64,000 nt of DNA, taken from assembly GCA_017540265.1 (NCBI GenBank), contig JAFYBJ010000015.1, forward strand, positions 1 through 64,000, written 5' to 3'. The position numbers and the translations under genes were made by a program. This document shows, piece by piece, positions 18,289 to 27,863 of this stretch. The stretch's first letter is position 1, and each line of letters begins with the position of its first letter. The notes below the pieces were generated by a model, which was not told where the DNA came from, did no database searches, and saw only the letters and a list, made by a program, of their open reading frames with translations. The DNA is from Lachnospiraceae bacterium. GTDB lineage: Bacteria; Bacillota; Clostridia; Lachnospirales; Lachnospiraceae.

Positions 18289-18628
18289 CTGCGCTGTTAC
18301 CTCCCATATCTTCCTTACACATCTGCAAAAGCAGCTCTTTTATCGCCTTTGCAAATCCATCATCATTCACCGAAACCGCCGCCCTGTATTCCTTTCCTAT
18401 GGCATGCCCCAGAGTTTCCATATCCGAGAAAGCATACACCGGCACATGCCTGTAGCTGCACATATCCTTAAAATGCTTTCCGCTGCGTTCCGATATATCT
18501 CCCGCCAGAATTACAAGACGGGATTTCCCGTTTTTAATGCTTGTTTCGACCATATATGCACCTCCGGCGATCTTCCCCGCCTTCTTTGCCAGCGAAACAA
18601 GCCCGTATATCCTGTCTTCAGGATTCAT
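18269..18628 (-). CDS. L7Ae/YlxQ-family RNA-binding protein
   Basis: 119 residues with the L7Ae fold: [40 protein letters not shown] and [19 protein letters not shown]. Proteins of this family (YlxQ, YbxF) bind kink-turn RNAs and associate with ribosomes. It lies between ylxR and infB, its conserved place in Firmicutes. It overlaps ylxR by 4 bases and infB by 20. Confidence 0.93.
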   Translation of the reverse strand: MNPEDRIYGLVSLAKKAGKIAGGAYMVETSIKNGKSRLVILAGDISERSGKHFKDMCSYRHVPVYAFSDMETLGHAIGKEYRAAVSVNDDGFAKAIKELLLQMCKEDMGGNSADGKKDK

Positions 18629-18879
18629 TGAAACCTCTCTATCTCATCATATACGCTTTCAGGCACTTTCCTTTTAAAAGCCCGTGAGAGCGCTTTTTTC
18701 TTTTTTGCTCTTAAAAGGCACTCCTTATCCCTGCAGATATAGGCGCCTCTCCCGTTTTTTTTTGCAAACGGATCGATCTCAATAACACCTTCCTTCGTAC
18801 AGACAATGCGTAACAGCACGCTCTTTTCCCTGCGCGCCCCGCACACCGTGCAGCTCCGTTCAGGTGTACTTTTTTCCAT
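18625..18879 (-). CDS. ylxR: YlxR-family protein
   Basis: 84 residues. It has the family pattern RSCTVCGARREKSVLLRIV near the N-terminus and GRGAYICRDKECL in the middle, with two Cys pairs. The family (DUF448) is small, basic and probably RNA-binding; some members have been reported as transcription modulators. It lies directly between nusA and the L7Ae-like gene. Confidence 0.95.
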   Translation of the reverse strand: MEKSTPERSCTVCGARREKSVLLRIVCTKEGVIEIDPFAKKNGRGAYICRDKECLLRAKKKKALSRAFKRKVPESVYDEIERFQ

Positions 18880-20069
18880 CAGATATCTCCGTCTTCGGAT
18901 GCAGCACCGCTCTCTCTATCCGCTGCAGGCATTTCTTCAGCTTCGAAAGCAGGCTCCTCAGCATATTCGCCTTCCTCATATCCCTCTTCAAGATAATCCT
19001 GAAGCCTGAACCCAACCGCATCCACTGCCTGTGTCTCACTCTTTATATCTATCTTATATCCGGTAAGCTTTGCGGCAAGCCTTGCATTCTGCCCCACCTT
19101 TCCGATAGCTAAAGACAGCTGGCTGTCGGGAACAACGACCTTTGCCTTCTTTTCTTCGGGATCTGCAAAAACATTTACTATCTTTGCAGGAGAAAGTGCA
19201 TTCTTTATAAGCTCACCGGGGTTCGGATCCCAGTTTACGATATCGATCTTCTCACCAAAGAGCTCATTAACGATGGCATTTACCCTTATACCGTTTACGC
19301 CGACGCAGGCACCTACGGGATCAACATTGGGATTATTGGATACCACCGCGATCTTGGTGCGGCTTCCGCCCTCTCTGGCAATAGCCATTATCTCAACTGT
19401 TCCGTCCTTTATCTCAGTTACCTCTTCTTCAAAGAGACATTTAACAAGTTCCGGATGAGTACGGCTTACCGTTATCTTTGTACCCTTATTTGTGGGTGTC
19501 ACGTCAAGGACATAAACCTTTATGCGGCTTCCCTGCTTGAAATGCTCTGAAGGAACCGTTTCCGTATCGGGAAGAAGAGCGTCTGTCTTTCCAAGATTTA
19601 CACTCCACCCCTTTGCCCTTCCGACGCGGCGCTGTATCACACCGGTGACAACGGTATGCACCCTGCCTTCAAACTGGTTATAAATCACATTTCTTTCTTC
19701 TTCACGCAGCTTCTGGGTGATGACATTCTTTGCATTCTGCGTAGCGATACGGCCGAATTCCCTTGAATCGACCTCTATTTCAACTATATCTCCGGGAACA
19801 GCATCAGGCTTTACGAGTTTTGCATCATCAAGACTTATCTCTATTGCGGGATCCATAACATCGTCCGCAAGCTCTATTACTTCTTTTGATGCTATCACAT
19901 GGAATTCACAGGTATCCCTGTCGATGTCCACACGGATATTATCTGCACTCTTAAAGCGGTTTCTGCAAGCCGTTATAAGGGAATCACTTATGGCGGAAAG
20001 GATGGCATCTCTGCTTATATCCTTTTCTCTTTCCAGAATATCCAGTGCCTGCATGAGTTCTGCGTTCAT
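18879..20069 (-). CDS. nusA: Transcription termination/antitermination factor NusA
   Basis: 396 residues: an N-terminal RNA-polymerase-binding domain (about 1-130), an S1 domain (about 133-200, GVIQRRVGRAKGWSVNLG) and two KH domains (about 205-345, with VGACVGVNGIRVNAIVNEL and LAIGKVGQNARLAAKLTGY). The C-terminus is a short acidic tail rather than the extra repeats of E. coli NusA, as is usual in Firmicutes. It influences pausing, termination and antitermination. Confidence 0.97.
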   Translation of the reverse strand: MNAELMQALDILEREKDISRDAILSAISDSLITACRNRFKSADNIRVDIDRDTCEFHVIASKEVIELADDVMDPAIEISLDDAKLVKPDAVPGDIVEIEVDSREFGRIATQNAKNVITQKLREEERNVIYNQFEGRVHTVVTGVIQRRVGRAKGWSVNLGKTDALLPDTETVPSEHFKQGSRIKVYVLDVTPTNKGTKITVSRTHPELVKCLFEEEVTEIKDGTVEIMAIAREGGSRTKIAVVSNNPNVDPVGACVGVNGIRVNAIVNELFGEKIDIVNWDPNPGELIKNALSPAKIVNVFADPEEKKAKVVVPDSQLSLAIGKVGQNARLAAKLTGYKIDIKSETQAVDAVGFRLQDYLEEGYEEGEYAEEPAFEAEEMPAADRESGAASEDGDI

Positions 20070-20101
20070 TTTCTTATTCTCCTCCTGAATTATGATGATT
20101 G

Positions 20102-20560
20102 TCAGAAATCTATTGTGAGCCTGGCAAGTGCCACGGCTTTTCGTTCAAAATTTCTTTCGCCGTTCTCTGTCTCAAGTGTGATAGTATCTTTATCAAAAGC
20201 CTTGAGTACACCCGTAAAGATCTTTTCTCCGTCCACGGCCTCATAAAGCTTTATCTCGGTCTCTTCTCCCAGACTCTTTTCAAAATGCCTGTCCTTCTTA
20301 AGTGTCCTGCCAAGTCCCGGGCTCGATACTTCCATTATGTATGCCTCCGGTATCGGATCCGTCTCATCAAGCTTATCCGAAAACAGGCGGCTTAAGGCTT
20401 CACAGTCATTTATGTCCACACCGCCCGGCTTATCGATATAAACCCTGAGATAATGTTCCTTCCCTTCCTTCACATATTCCACATCATATATGGAAAGACC
20501 AAGGCCCTCTGCAAGCGGTGTTACCATTTCTTCCGCCAGCACTTCGTATCTGTTTGCCAT
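20102..20560 (-). CDS. rimP: Ribosome maturation factor RimP
   Basis: 152 residues from ATG 20560 (MANRYEVL), preferred because GAGGGAG lies just before it; the upstream in-frame ATG at 20572 would place that site inside the gene. The family segments GLSIYDVEYVKEGKEHYLRVYID and EVSSPGLGRTLKK are present, followed by an Sm-like C-terminal domain. RimP helps 30S assembly. It is the first gene of the nusA-infB operon. Confidence 0.96.
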   Translation of the reverse strand: MANRYEVLAEEMVTPLAEGLGLSIYDVEYVKEGKEHYLRVYIDKPGGVDINDCEALSRLFSDKLDETDPIPEAYIMEVSSPGLGRTLKKDRHFEKSLGEETEIKLYEAVDGEKIFTGVLKAFDKDTITLETENGERNFERKAVALARLTIDF

Positions 20561-20591
20561 ACTCCCTCGCATAAAAGATTATTACTATAAA

Positions 20592-20619
20592 GTAAGAGTA
20601 GGCGCGAACCTACTCTTAC
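20592..20619 (-). terminator. Perfect 11-bp inverted repeat between metY and rimP (possible terminator or leader hairpin)
   Basis: GTAAGAGTAGG pairs with CCTACTCTTAC around a 6-base loop. On the minus strand it is followed only by CTTTATAG, a weak T tract, so termination after metY is uncertain. If the rimP promoter at 20640-20668 is real, the hairpin would instead sit in the first 20-50 bases of the rimP-nusA-infB leader. Confidence 0.5.
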
Positions 20620-20639
20620 ACTAAAACATTAACAGCATT

Positions 20640-20668
20640 ACTTTATCACTAAGATGCCAATGTTGCAA
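20640..20668 (-). promoter_or_regulatory. Possible promoter of the rimP-nusA-infB operon
   Basis: TTGCAA (20663-20668) and TAAAGT (20640-20645) are 17 bases apart on the minus strand. Each matches 4 of 6 consensus bases. It is the only candidate in the gap before rimP. Confidence 0.4.
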
Positions 20669-20675
20669 GCCTTTT

Positions 20676-21956
20676 TTAGAAATCAAGCGCCTGTTTAATA
20701 TCCTCGATAAGATCTTCCTTATCCTCAAGGCCGCAGCTCATACGCACCAGACCTGCAGGTATACCTGCTGCTGCCAGCTGTTCCTCTGTCATCTGTCTGT
20801 GTGTGGATGTTGCGGGATTTAAGCAGCAGGTCCTTGCATCTGCCACATGAGTCTCTATTGCAGCCAGTTTTAAACGCTTCATGAACTGCTCTGCCGCTGT
20901 TCTTCCTCCCTTTAATACAAAGGATACAACTCCGCATCCGCCGCATCCCATGTATTTCATTGCCAGCTCGTGGTAAGCATTATTCTTTAATCCGGGATAG
21001 CTTACTGATTCGACCTTGTCCTGCCCCTCAAGGAATTCGGCCACCGCCTGACCGTTTTCAACATGCTTTGGCATACGCACATGAAGAGATTCCAGACCGA
21101 GATTTAAGATAAAAGCATTCTGAGGAGACTGTATCGCCCCCAGATCCCTCATAAGCTGGCTGGTGGCCTTCGTGATAAAAGCTCCTTCCGGACCAAACTT
21201 TTCTGCATAGGTGATCCCGTGATAGGATTCATCGGGAGTGGTAAGCCCGGGGAATTTGTCCTTGTGAGCCATCCAGTCAAATTTTCCGGAATCAACTATG
21301 GCTCCGCCCACTGCAGCTCCGTGTCCGTCCATGTATTTTGTGGTGGAATGGGTAACTATATCCGCGCCCCATTCTATGGGTCTGCAGTTTACGGGTGTGG
21401 GGAAAGTATTATCTACGATGAGAGGCACGCCGTGAGCATGTGCCGCTTTTGCGAATTTTTCTATATCCAGCACGGTAAGCGCGGGATTTGCTATGGTCTC
21501 TCCAAAAACTGCCTTTGTATTATCCCTGAAAGCTGCATTTAATTCTTCCTCACTGCAGTCGGGAGATACAAATGTGGAATCTATTCCCATTTTCTTAAGC
21601 GTTACACTTATCAGATTAAAGGTTCCCCCGTATATGGAAGAAGATGCCACGATGTGTCCGCCTGTTTCACAGATATTAAAAAGCGCGAAGAAATTTGCTG
21701 CCTGTCCGGAGCTTGTGAGCATTCCCGCACAGCCTCCCTCAAGTGCAGCTATCTTTGAAGCCACATGATCATTGGTCGGATTCTGAAGCCTGGTATAAAA
21801 ATATCCGCTCGCCTCCAGATCAAAGAGCTTTCCCATATCCTCGCTGGTATCATATTTAAAAGTAGTAGACTGAATAATGGGGATCTGTCTGGGTTCACCG
21901 TTTCCCGGTCTGTAACCTGCCTGTACGCACTTTGTGTCGATCCTTTGTTTACTCAT
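20676..21956 (-). CDS. metY: O-acetylhomoserine sulfhydrylase (PLP-dependent)
   Basis: 426 residues from ATG 21956 (MSKQRIDTK), with AAAGGAG 6 bases before it; the in-frame ATG at 21980 is less likely. It is a Cys/Met metabolism PLP enzyme: YTRLQNPTNDHVASKIAALEGG, VDNTFPTPVNCRPIEWGADIV and the PLP lysine in HSTTKYMDGHG. The length and these segments fit O-acetylhomoserine aminocarboxypropyltransferase, which makes homocysteine from O-acetylhomoserine and sulfide. It starts one base after the PseC-like aminotransferase gene, implying one mRNA. Other members of the family, such as gamma-synthases, are possible but less likely. Confidence 0.9.
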   Translation of the reverse strand: MSKQRIDTKCVQAGYRPGNGEPRQIPIIQSTTFKYDTSEDMGKLFDLEASGYFYTRLQNPTNDHVASKIAALEGGCAGMLTSSGQAANFFALFNICETGGHIVASSSIYGGTFNLISVTLKKMGIDSTFVSPDCSEEELNAAFRDNTKAVFGETIANPALTVLDIEKFAKAAHAHGVPLIVDNTFPTPVNCRPIEWGADIVTHSTTKYMDGHGAAVGGAIVDSGKFDWMAHKDKFPGLTTPDESYHGITYAEKFGPEGAFITKATSQLMRDLGAIQSPQNAFILNLGLESLHVRMPKHVENGQAVAEFLEGQDKVESVSYPGLKNNAYHELAMKYMGCGGCGVVSFVLKGGRTAAEQFMKRLKLAAIETHVADARTCCLNPATSTHRQMTEEQLAAAGIPAGLVRMSCGLEDKEDLIEDIKQALDF

Positions 21957-21957
21957 T

Positions 21958-23160
21958 TCATTCTCCTTTTCTGAATGCATATATTAGCTTTTTTACTGCA
22001 TGTATTGTATCCTCGATATCCTTATCTGTCATCTTCGGATAAAGAGGTATGCTCATTATCGCCGAATAAAACTTTTCCGCTTCCGGACACAGGCCCTTTT
22101 CATAACCCAGCTTTTTATAATAAGGGAAATAGTATACGGGAACATAATGAACCTGGCATTGCACATTTTCGGCACTCATGGCATCAAAGAATTCCCTTCT
22201 TGTGCAGTTTAATCTTGAAAGATCAAGCTTTAACACATAAAGATGTCTTACCGTATCTGAACCCGGTATTTCCTTTTGCGGAATGATCTCCGGTATATCT
22301 TTAAAAGCCGCATCATAAGCTGCCGCTATTTCCTTGCGCCTTTTTGCAAAGCGCCCTATCTTTGAGAGCTGGCTGATAAGAAGAGCGGCCTGAAAATCAG
22401 TCATCCTGTAATTATATCCAAGTGAGACCATCTCATAATACCAGGGGCCCTCATGAGGAAGATCCTCCATCATACTTTCATCGTGTGTTATGCCGTGGGC
22501 ATGGGCGAGGACCAGACGCTTATAAAGCTCATCATCATCCGTAAGTATGGCACCACCTTCGCCACCTGTTATGGTCTTTACCGGATGAAACGAAAAAGTG
22601 GTCATATCGGCAAGTGTTCCGACCATCTTTCCTTTGTAGGATGTCCCTATGGAATGAGCCGCATCCTCAATGAATACAAGACCGTGTTCCACGCATATCT
22701 TTCTTATGGCTTCTGCATCCACCGCCTGACCGGTATAATCAACGGCTATCACCGCCTTTGTCTTATCCGTGATGCATTTTTCTATACTCTCCGGAGAAAT
22801 ATTCCAATTATCCGGATCTATATCAGCAAATACCGGCTTTGCCCCGCAATAGAGCACGCAGTTTGCCGAAGCCGCAAAGGTGATGGGTGTGGTTATGACC
22901 TCATCCCCGGGACCTATGCCTGCGGCGATGCAGGCGCAGTGCAGGGCGGATGTTCCGCTGTTTACCGCAACGGCATGCTTTGCTCCCGTAAACTCACAGA
23001 GCGCGGCTTCAAACTCATCCACCTTCGGACCGCAGGTTATAAAGTCACCTTTAAGCACCTCATCCACGGCAGCGATATCATCATCCTCTATCCACTGTCT
23101 GCCGTAATATATCTTTGACGCACGGACCGGATATCCGCCTTTTATCGCAGGTCTTTCCAT
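21958..23160 (-). CDS. DegT/DnrJ/EryC1 aminotransferase, PseC-like
   Basis: 400 residues. It is a sugar-nucleotide aminotransferase of the DegT family: YGRQWIEDDDIAAVDEVLKGDFITCGP at the start, AVNSGTSALHCACIAAGIGPGDEV, VDYTGQAVD, IEDAAHSIGTSYKG, and the PLP lysine in SFHPVKTITGGEGG, the form typical of PseC. PseC makes UDP-4-amino-4,6-dideoxy-N-acetyl-altrosamine for pseudaminic acid, but no other pse gene is in the window. It begins exactly after the glgP stop and precedes metY. The precise sugar substrate cannot be assigned. Confidence 0.85.
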   Translation of the reverse strand: MERPAIKGGYPVRASKIYYGRQWIEDDDIAAVDEVLKGDFITCGPKVDEFEAALCEFTGAKHAVAVNSGTSALHCACIAAGIGPGDEVITTPITFAASANCVLYCGAKPVFADIDPDNWNISPESIEKCITDKTKAVIAVDYTGQAVDAEAIRKICVEHGLVFIEDAAHSIGTSYKGKMVGTLADMTTFSFHPVKTITGGEGGAILTDDDELYKRLVLAHAHGITHDESMMEDLPHEGPWYYEMVSLGYNYRMTDFQAALLISQLSKIGRFAKRRKEIAAAYDAAFKDIPEIIPQKEIPGSDTVRHLYVLKLDLSRLNCTRREFFDAMSAENVQCQVHYVPVYYFPYYKKLGYEKGLCPEAEKFYSAIMSIPLYPKMTDKDIEDTIHAVKKLIYAFRKGE

Positions 23161-25485
23161 TCAGATACTGTCCTCGTTCCTTAATTTCCAGATATCCCTG
23201 TTATAATCCTCTATGGTCCTGTCAGAGGAGAAGAATCCGCTCTTTGCTATGTTTACAAGGCTCATGGCATTCCATTTTCTTCTGTCCTCATAATCTGCGA
23301 ACACCTTATCCTTGACCTTTATATATTCTTCAAGATCCAAAAGAGTCATGAACCAGTCCTTATTTACGAGCTCCTTCTTAAGGCGCTCCAGATTCTCCCT
23401 GTGCCCGCAGGCAAGAGCCTGCTCTCCGGTTATGAAATCCACTGCTTCCTTTATCACCGGTGAACCCTCATAATACTTTTTCGATACATAGTCAGCTTTT
23501 TCGTAATGCTCTATGACCGTATCACTGTCCGCTCCGAAGATGTAGATATTATCATCTCCGACAAGCTGCCTTATCTCCACATTTGCTCCGTCTGCGGTTC
23601 CCAGCGTAACCGCACCGTTTAACATGAACTTCATATTTCCCGTACCGGATGCTTCCTTGGAAGCAAGGGAGATCTGCTCTGATATATCACAGGCAGGGAT
23701 AAGCTTTTCCGCATAGCTTACATTGTAATTTTCCACCATGATGACCTTCATGTATTTATTAACATCAGGGTCATTGTTTACTATATCCTCAAGCACAAGG
23801 ATCAGATGGATTATATCCTTTGCTATCACGTATGCGGGAGCAGCTTTTGCTCCGAAGATAAAGCTTATGGGACGTACAGGTTTCTTCCCTCTCTTTATCT
23901 CAAGATATTTATGGATAACATAAAGGGCGTTCATCTGCTGTCTCTTATATTCATGAAGCCTCTTTATCTGTATATCAAAAATGGAATCGGGATCAAGCTC
24001 CACGCCTTCTTTTTCCTTTATGAAGGTGACAAGTGCTTTTTTATTTTCATACTTGATCTTTCCGAGTTCATCAAGAACAGCTTCATCATCCTTATATCTT
24101 AAAAGATCCTCAAGTTTATTTGCATCCTTTTTGTAATCATCTCCTATAAGCTCAGTGATCTTATCGGAAAGCGGATGATTGCATGCTAAGAGCCATCGCC
24201 TGAAGGTTATGCCGTTTGTCTTATTGTTAAACTTTTCCGGATAGATATCATAAAAGTGCTTAAGCTCGGTATTCTTAAGTATCTCGGTATGAATAGCAGC
24301 CACACCGTTTACCGAAAAACCGTAATGTATATCGATATGCGCCATATGCACACGGTCATCCTTATCGATTATCTGTACCTTCGGATCCTTATATTTCGCT
24401 GCTATCCTCTTATCAAGTTCCTTTATTATCGGCACAAGATCGGGAACCACCTTTTCAAGATATTTAAGAGGCCATTTTTCAAGTGCCTCAGCAAGTATGG
24501 TATGGTTCGTATAAGCGCAGGTCTTTGACACCACATTTATCGCATCATCCATTGTAAATGCCTTGTCGTTTATGAGTATTCTTATAAGCTCCGGTATGAC
24601 AAGAGTAGGATGCGTATCATTTATCTGTATCACGGCATGGTCATAGAGATGCTTAAGATCATAGTTGTTCTGCTTCATCTCCTGAAGTATGAGCTGTGCA
24701 GCATTGCTGACCATAAAATACTGCTGATATATCCTTAAGAGATTACCTGCCTCATCTGAATCATCGGGATAAAGGAATAAGGTGAGATTCTTTTCTATAT
24801 CTTCCTTATCGAAATCGATGCCGCTTTTTACAATGCTCTCGTCAACGGATTCTATATCAAAAAGATGAAGCTTGTTTATGCCGTTATCATAGCCTATGAC
24901 ATCCAGATCATAGAGCCTGGATGTAACTTCCTTATCTCCGAACTTTACCTTAAATGATGTATCCGTCTTATGCAGCCAGGAACGCTTCTCCATCCAGGGA
25001 TTTTTTTCGGCATACTGAAGATGATCCTTAAAGACCTGTTTAAAAAGACCGAAATGATAATTAAGGCCTATGCCGTCTCCGGGAAGTCCAAGGCTTGCTA
25101 TTGAATCAAGAAAACATGCCGCAAGTCTTCCGAGACCTCCGTTTCCGAGGGAAGGCTCCGGTTCGGCCTCTTCTATCTTTGCTATATCCTTACCGTAGGA
25201 AGCAAGGGTTTCTTTTACTTTATCGTAAATGCCCAGATTGATGAGATTGTTTGAAAGGAGCTTTCCGATAAGGAACTCTGCCGAGATATAATAGAGCTTC
25301 TTTTCCCCGTTTATGGAATCGGATGTATCCATAAAATTCTTCGTCATCTGCAGCAGGCACTCATAAGCCTCGCTGTCATTTAACGCCTTAAAATCCTTTC
25401 CGAAAAATCTCTGCGCAAGATCCTCAAGCTGTGTTCCTATCCTTGTCTCAAGGACCTGCCTTTGCATATTAGGCTGTGTATGCAT
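23161..25485 (-). CDS. glgP: Glycogen/maltodextrin phosphorylase
   Basis: 774 residues from ATG 25485 (MHTQPNMQ), placed by GGAGG six bases upstream; the in-frame start at 25506 is weaker. The family core includes [49 protein letters not shown] and the PLP-binding lysine in [13 protein letters not shown]. It releases glucose-1-phosphate from alpha-1,4-glucans. It has its own probable promoter and is followed without a gap by the PseC-like aminotransferase. No glycogen synthesis genes are in the window. Confidence 0.96.
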   Translation of the reverse strand: MHTQPNMQRQVLETRIGTQLEDLAQRFFGKDFKALNDSEAYECLLQMTKNFMDTSDSINGEKKLYYISAEFLIGKLLSNNLINLGIYDKVKETLASYGKDIAKIEEAEPEPSLGNGGLGRLAACFLDSIASLGLPGDGIGLNYHFGLFKQVFKDHLQYAEKNPWMEKRSWLHKTDTSFKVKFGDKEVTSRLYDLDVIGYDNGINKLHLFDIESVDESIVKSGIDFDKEDIEKNLTLFLYPDDSDEAGNLLRIYQQYFMVSNAAQLILQEMKQNNYDLKHLYDHAVIQINDTHPTLVIPELIRILINDKAFTMDDAINVVSKTCAYTNHTILAEALEKWPLKYLEKVVPDLVPIIKELDKRIAAKYKDPKVQIIDKDDRVHMAHIDIHYGFSVNGVAAIHTEILKNTELKHFYDIYPEKFNNKTNGITFRRWLLACNHPLSDKITELIGDDYKKDANKLEDLLRYKDDEAVLDELGKIKYENKKALVTFIKEKEGVELDPDSIFDIQIKRLHEYKRQQMNALYVIHKYLEIKRGKKPVRPISFIFGAKAAPAYVIAKDIIHLILVLEDIVNNDPDVNKYMKVIMVENYNVSYAEKLIPACDISEQISLASKEASGTGNMKFMLNGAVTLGTADGANVEIRQLVGDDNIYIFGADSDTVIEHYEKADYVSKKYYEGSPVIKEAVDFITGEQALACGHRENLERLKKELVNKDWFMTLLDLEEYIKVKDKVFADYEDRRKWNAMSLVNIAKSGFFSSDRTIEDYNRDIWKLRNEDSI

Positions 25486-25523
25486 GATAAACCTCCATAT
25501 GATCATTTCAAAACAACATGACT

Positions 25524-25552
25524 ATTTTAGATACAAAAGACGTAAATTACAA
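25524..25552 (-). promoter_or_regulatory. Probable promoter of glgP
   Basis: TTGTAA (25547-25552) and TAAAAT (25524-25529) are separated by 17 bases on the minus strand. The -35 hexamer contains the stop codon of the upstream gene. The spacing to the glgP ATG is about 38 bases. Confidence 0.5.
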
Positions 25553-26161
25553 GACCGGTGCCTGCTCGCAAAAGTGACGCAAAACCGCAAGTACAGTCTT
25601 TCCTTCACGTTTATCATTACACGGGAGCATTCCATCCCCGTACATTCTTTTTACGATATCCTTAAGGCCGGTCCCTGCCAGCCTGTCATATATGATCAGT
25701 CTGCGTATTTCCTCACTCATGGCGCGTGACGCCCTTATATCCCGGATGAGTTTTTCCTCAAAATCTGCATCTGCTTCACCGGATGTATCGGGATTTATAA
25801 CAGCTTTAAAAAATCTCTCTTCAATATCAGTTTTATCCGCATCCCCGCATACCGCAAGTAAAAGGACTGCAGACGGCCTGTATTCCTTAAGCGCCTCCCT
25901 GTATGCCGCACAGATCCCCTTTTCATAAAACATTCTGTTTAATACTGATCCGTATGTATATTCCTTTACGATGCTTTCTTCATTTTCTGCAATTATACAA
26001 AGCGGAAGTTTTATATCCGTAAGAAGCTCCGGGTACATATCACGTCCACCCGGACAAGACGATATCTTCGCACAGATAAATACCCCTTCATCTGCCGTAT
26101 CTTCCGGGAAAACCTCAATGATAAGCGCAGGCACATTCTCTTTCTTTATATGCCTTATCAA
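25547..26161 (-). CDS. Unrecognised protein coupled to the DNA glycosylase gene
   Basis: 204 residues, with no signal peptide or membrane segment. The N-terminal half has short hydrophobic strands alternating with helices (VPALIIEVFPED, LPLCIIAENEES, AVLLLAVCGDAD), which looks like an alpha/beta domain. The C-terminal half is helical and charged (EEKLIRDIRASRAMSEEIRRLIIYDRLAG). It overlaps the ogg-like gene by 4 bases, so its translation is coupled to it and to the rsgA/prkC cluster. I recognise no family or catalytic motif. It is real by operon position and codon pattern, with function unknown. Confidence 0.7.
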   Translation of the reverse strand: MIRHIKKENVPALIIEVFPEDTADEGVFICAKISSCPGGRDMYPELLTDIKLPLCIIAENEESIVKEYTYGSVLNRMFYEKGICAAYREALKEYRPSAVLLLAVCGDADKTDIEERFFKAVINPDTSGEADADFEEKLIRDIRASRAMSEEIRRLIIYDRLAGTGLKDIVKRMYGDGMLPCNDKREGKTVLAVLRHFCEQAPVL

Positions 26162-26970
26162 AACTTATTTTCCTTCCTTGCGTAATAAAAAAGATACTGT
26201 TGAAGTATGCCTGCCTGTTTTTTTCCAAGAAGGATATTTTCTCCGTCATAAACATTATCAAAGATCCGCTGCATCCATACGTCTACCGGCGCGGTATCCA
26301 TTCGTCCGAAAGCAAAAAGTGCCGTGCATGAAGCAACCTTTATGCCCACGCCCTTTATCTTTAAAAGTTCATTTAAAAGCTCCTCATCGCCAAACTTTGA
26401 AAAATCATCAAGAGCCGGCGGAAAGGAGACAAGTTCCTTAAGATACGCTTCCCGGTATCCAAGCTTAAAAGAATCCCAGTCCTTATCGCCAAGCTTTCTT
26501 AAATCAGGCGCTTCGGGAAAGGCATGCTCTCCGTAAGGCCCTAACGACCGACCGCATCTAAGTGCCATCGCCTCCACACAGGCACATATCGAAGGAATGT
26601 TTTTTCTCTGGGAAATAATGAAACTTACCAGCGTTTCCCATGGATCCTGTCTTAATATCCTTATCCCTTCTCCGTAAGAAGCGGCCCTTTTCATATATTC
26701 ATCCATTCCGGCAGCTTCTTTTCTTATGGCCGCATAATCTCTGTCAAGGTCAAAATAAGCATGCCATATGTCGGAGAATTCCTCCTCACTGCAGCTTATA
26801 TCAAAGATCCTTTTTTCACCTTCCCTTATATCGAGCACATTGTCCCTGTATATAAAACGAAAGCCGCCTGTATTATTCCGCCTTACGCGGAAGCACTGGC
26901 CGCTCTCCATTATCTTAAAAAGATCCAGATCGTCTTTTATCCTTATGCTGCTTTTGTAATTATTATCCAT
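26158..26970 (-). CDS. ogg: 8-oxoguanine DNA glycosylase (OGG family)
   Basis: 270 residues. It has an OGG1-like N-terminal domain (residues about 1-105, with SGQCFRVR) and an HhH-GPD glycosylase domain. The helix-hairpin-helix is LLKIKGVGIKVA; Lys211 in GVGIKVA fits the catalytic lysine and Asp230 in APVDVWMQRIF the catalytic aspartate of bifunctional OGG enzymes. SFIISQRKNIPSI matches the strand-opening region. It removes oxidised guanine from DNA and nicks the strand. It overlaps rsgA by one base and the following unknown gene by four. Confidence 0.92.
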   Translation of the reverse strand: MDNNYKSSIRIKDDLDLFKIMESGQCFRVRRNNTGGFRFIYRDNVLDIREGEKRIFDISCSEEEFSDIWHAYFDLDRDYAAIRKEAAGMDEYMKRAASYGEGIRILRQDPWETLVSFIISQRKNIPSICACVEAMALRCGRSLGPYGEHAFPEAPDLRKLGDKDWDSFKLGYREAYLKELVSFPPALDDFSKFGDEELLNELLKIKGVGIKVASCTALFAFGRMDTAPVDVWMQRIFDNVYDGENILLGKKQAGILQQYLFYYARKENKF

Positions 26971-27863
26971 TACCCCTGATATCTCTTCCTGGCTAAAAGA
27001 TCTCCGTACAGTTCCGAATAGCTCATATATCTGATTTCAGGTATCATCCCTAAAGAGGCTGCATCCCTTATCGCACAGTCAGGCTCATGTGTATGCGAGC
27101 AGGGATTGAAACGGCATTTTCCCTCATACGGAAAAAATTCCGGATAATATGCCTTTAGGGACATTGCATCCATATCAGGCACGGTAAAGGAAGAAAAACC
27201 CGGCGTATCCATAACATATACACCCTCTCTGCCGGATACCCTGAAAAGCTCGGAATGCTTTGTCGTATTTCTGCCCCGTTTAAGCTTTCTGCTTATCTCT
27301 CCGGTTTCCATCCCGGCATCCGGACAAAGAGCATTTATCACAGTCGACTTTCCGACGCCGCTTGGCCCCGCGATTATATTAACCCCTTTGGAAAGCGATC
27401 TGCGTATCTCTTCCGTATCACCCGCAGCTCTTGCCGATATCATAAAACTTCTTGCACCGCTTTTTTCGTATATATCACGTATCTCTCTGCAGCGCTCTTT
27501 TCCTTCAAGGTCTTTTTTGTTGAATACGAGCGTCACGGGTATATCCTGCATCGACATCTGGATGATAAAACTGTCTAACAGCTTAAAATTGATATCCGGA
27601 GACTTTAATGCGAATATTATAAGAGCTTCATCGGCATTTGATACTTCCGGCCTGATGAGCCTGTTTTTTCTTTCATGTATATCCACTATGCTGCCGGAAA
27701 GTCCTGCCTGTCCCGGAATAGCTTCAACATCCACTATATCGCCAACAAGAGGTTTTATCTTATCCTGCCTGAAGAGCCCTCTTGCATGACATTCATATAT
27801 GCCGTCCTTTGTGTCGACATAATAGAAGCCGCCTATGCCCTTTATGATACGCCCTTCTATCAC
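26970..27863 (-). CDS. rsgA: Ribosome small-subunit-dependent GTPase A
   Basis: 297 residues. An OB-fold (about 1-65) is followed by a circularly permuted GTPase with VFNKKDL (G4) before GPSGVGKST (G1) and DTPGFSSF (G3), then a zinc-binding tail with CRFNPCSHTHEPDC. RsgA helps the last steps of 30S maturation. Its place immediately after the PASTA kinase and PP2C phosphatase genes is conserved in many Firmicutes. Confidence 0.97.
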   Translation of the reverse strand: MIEGRIIKGIGGFYYVDTKDGIYECHARGLFRQDKIKPLVGDIVDVEAIPGQAGLSGSIVDIHERKNRLIRPEVSNADEALIIFALKSPDINFKLLDSFIIQMSMQDIPVTLVFNKKDLEGKERCREIRDIYEKSGARSFMISARAAGDTEEIRRSLSKGVNIIAGPSGVGKSTVINALCPDAGMETGEISRKLKRGRNTTKHSELFRVSGREGVYVMDTPGFSSFTVPDMDAMSLKAYYPEFFPYEGKCRFNPCSHTHEPDCAIRDAASLGMIPEIRYMSYSELYGDLLARKRYQG

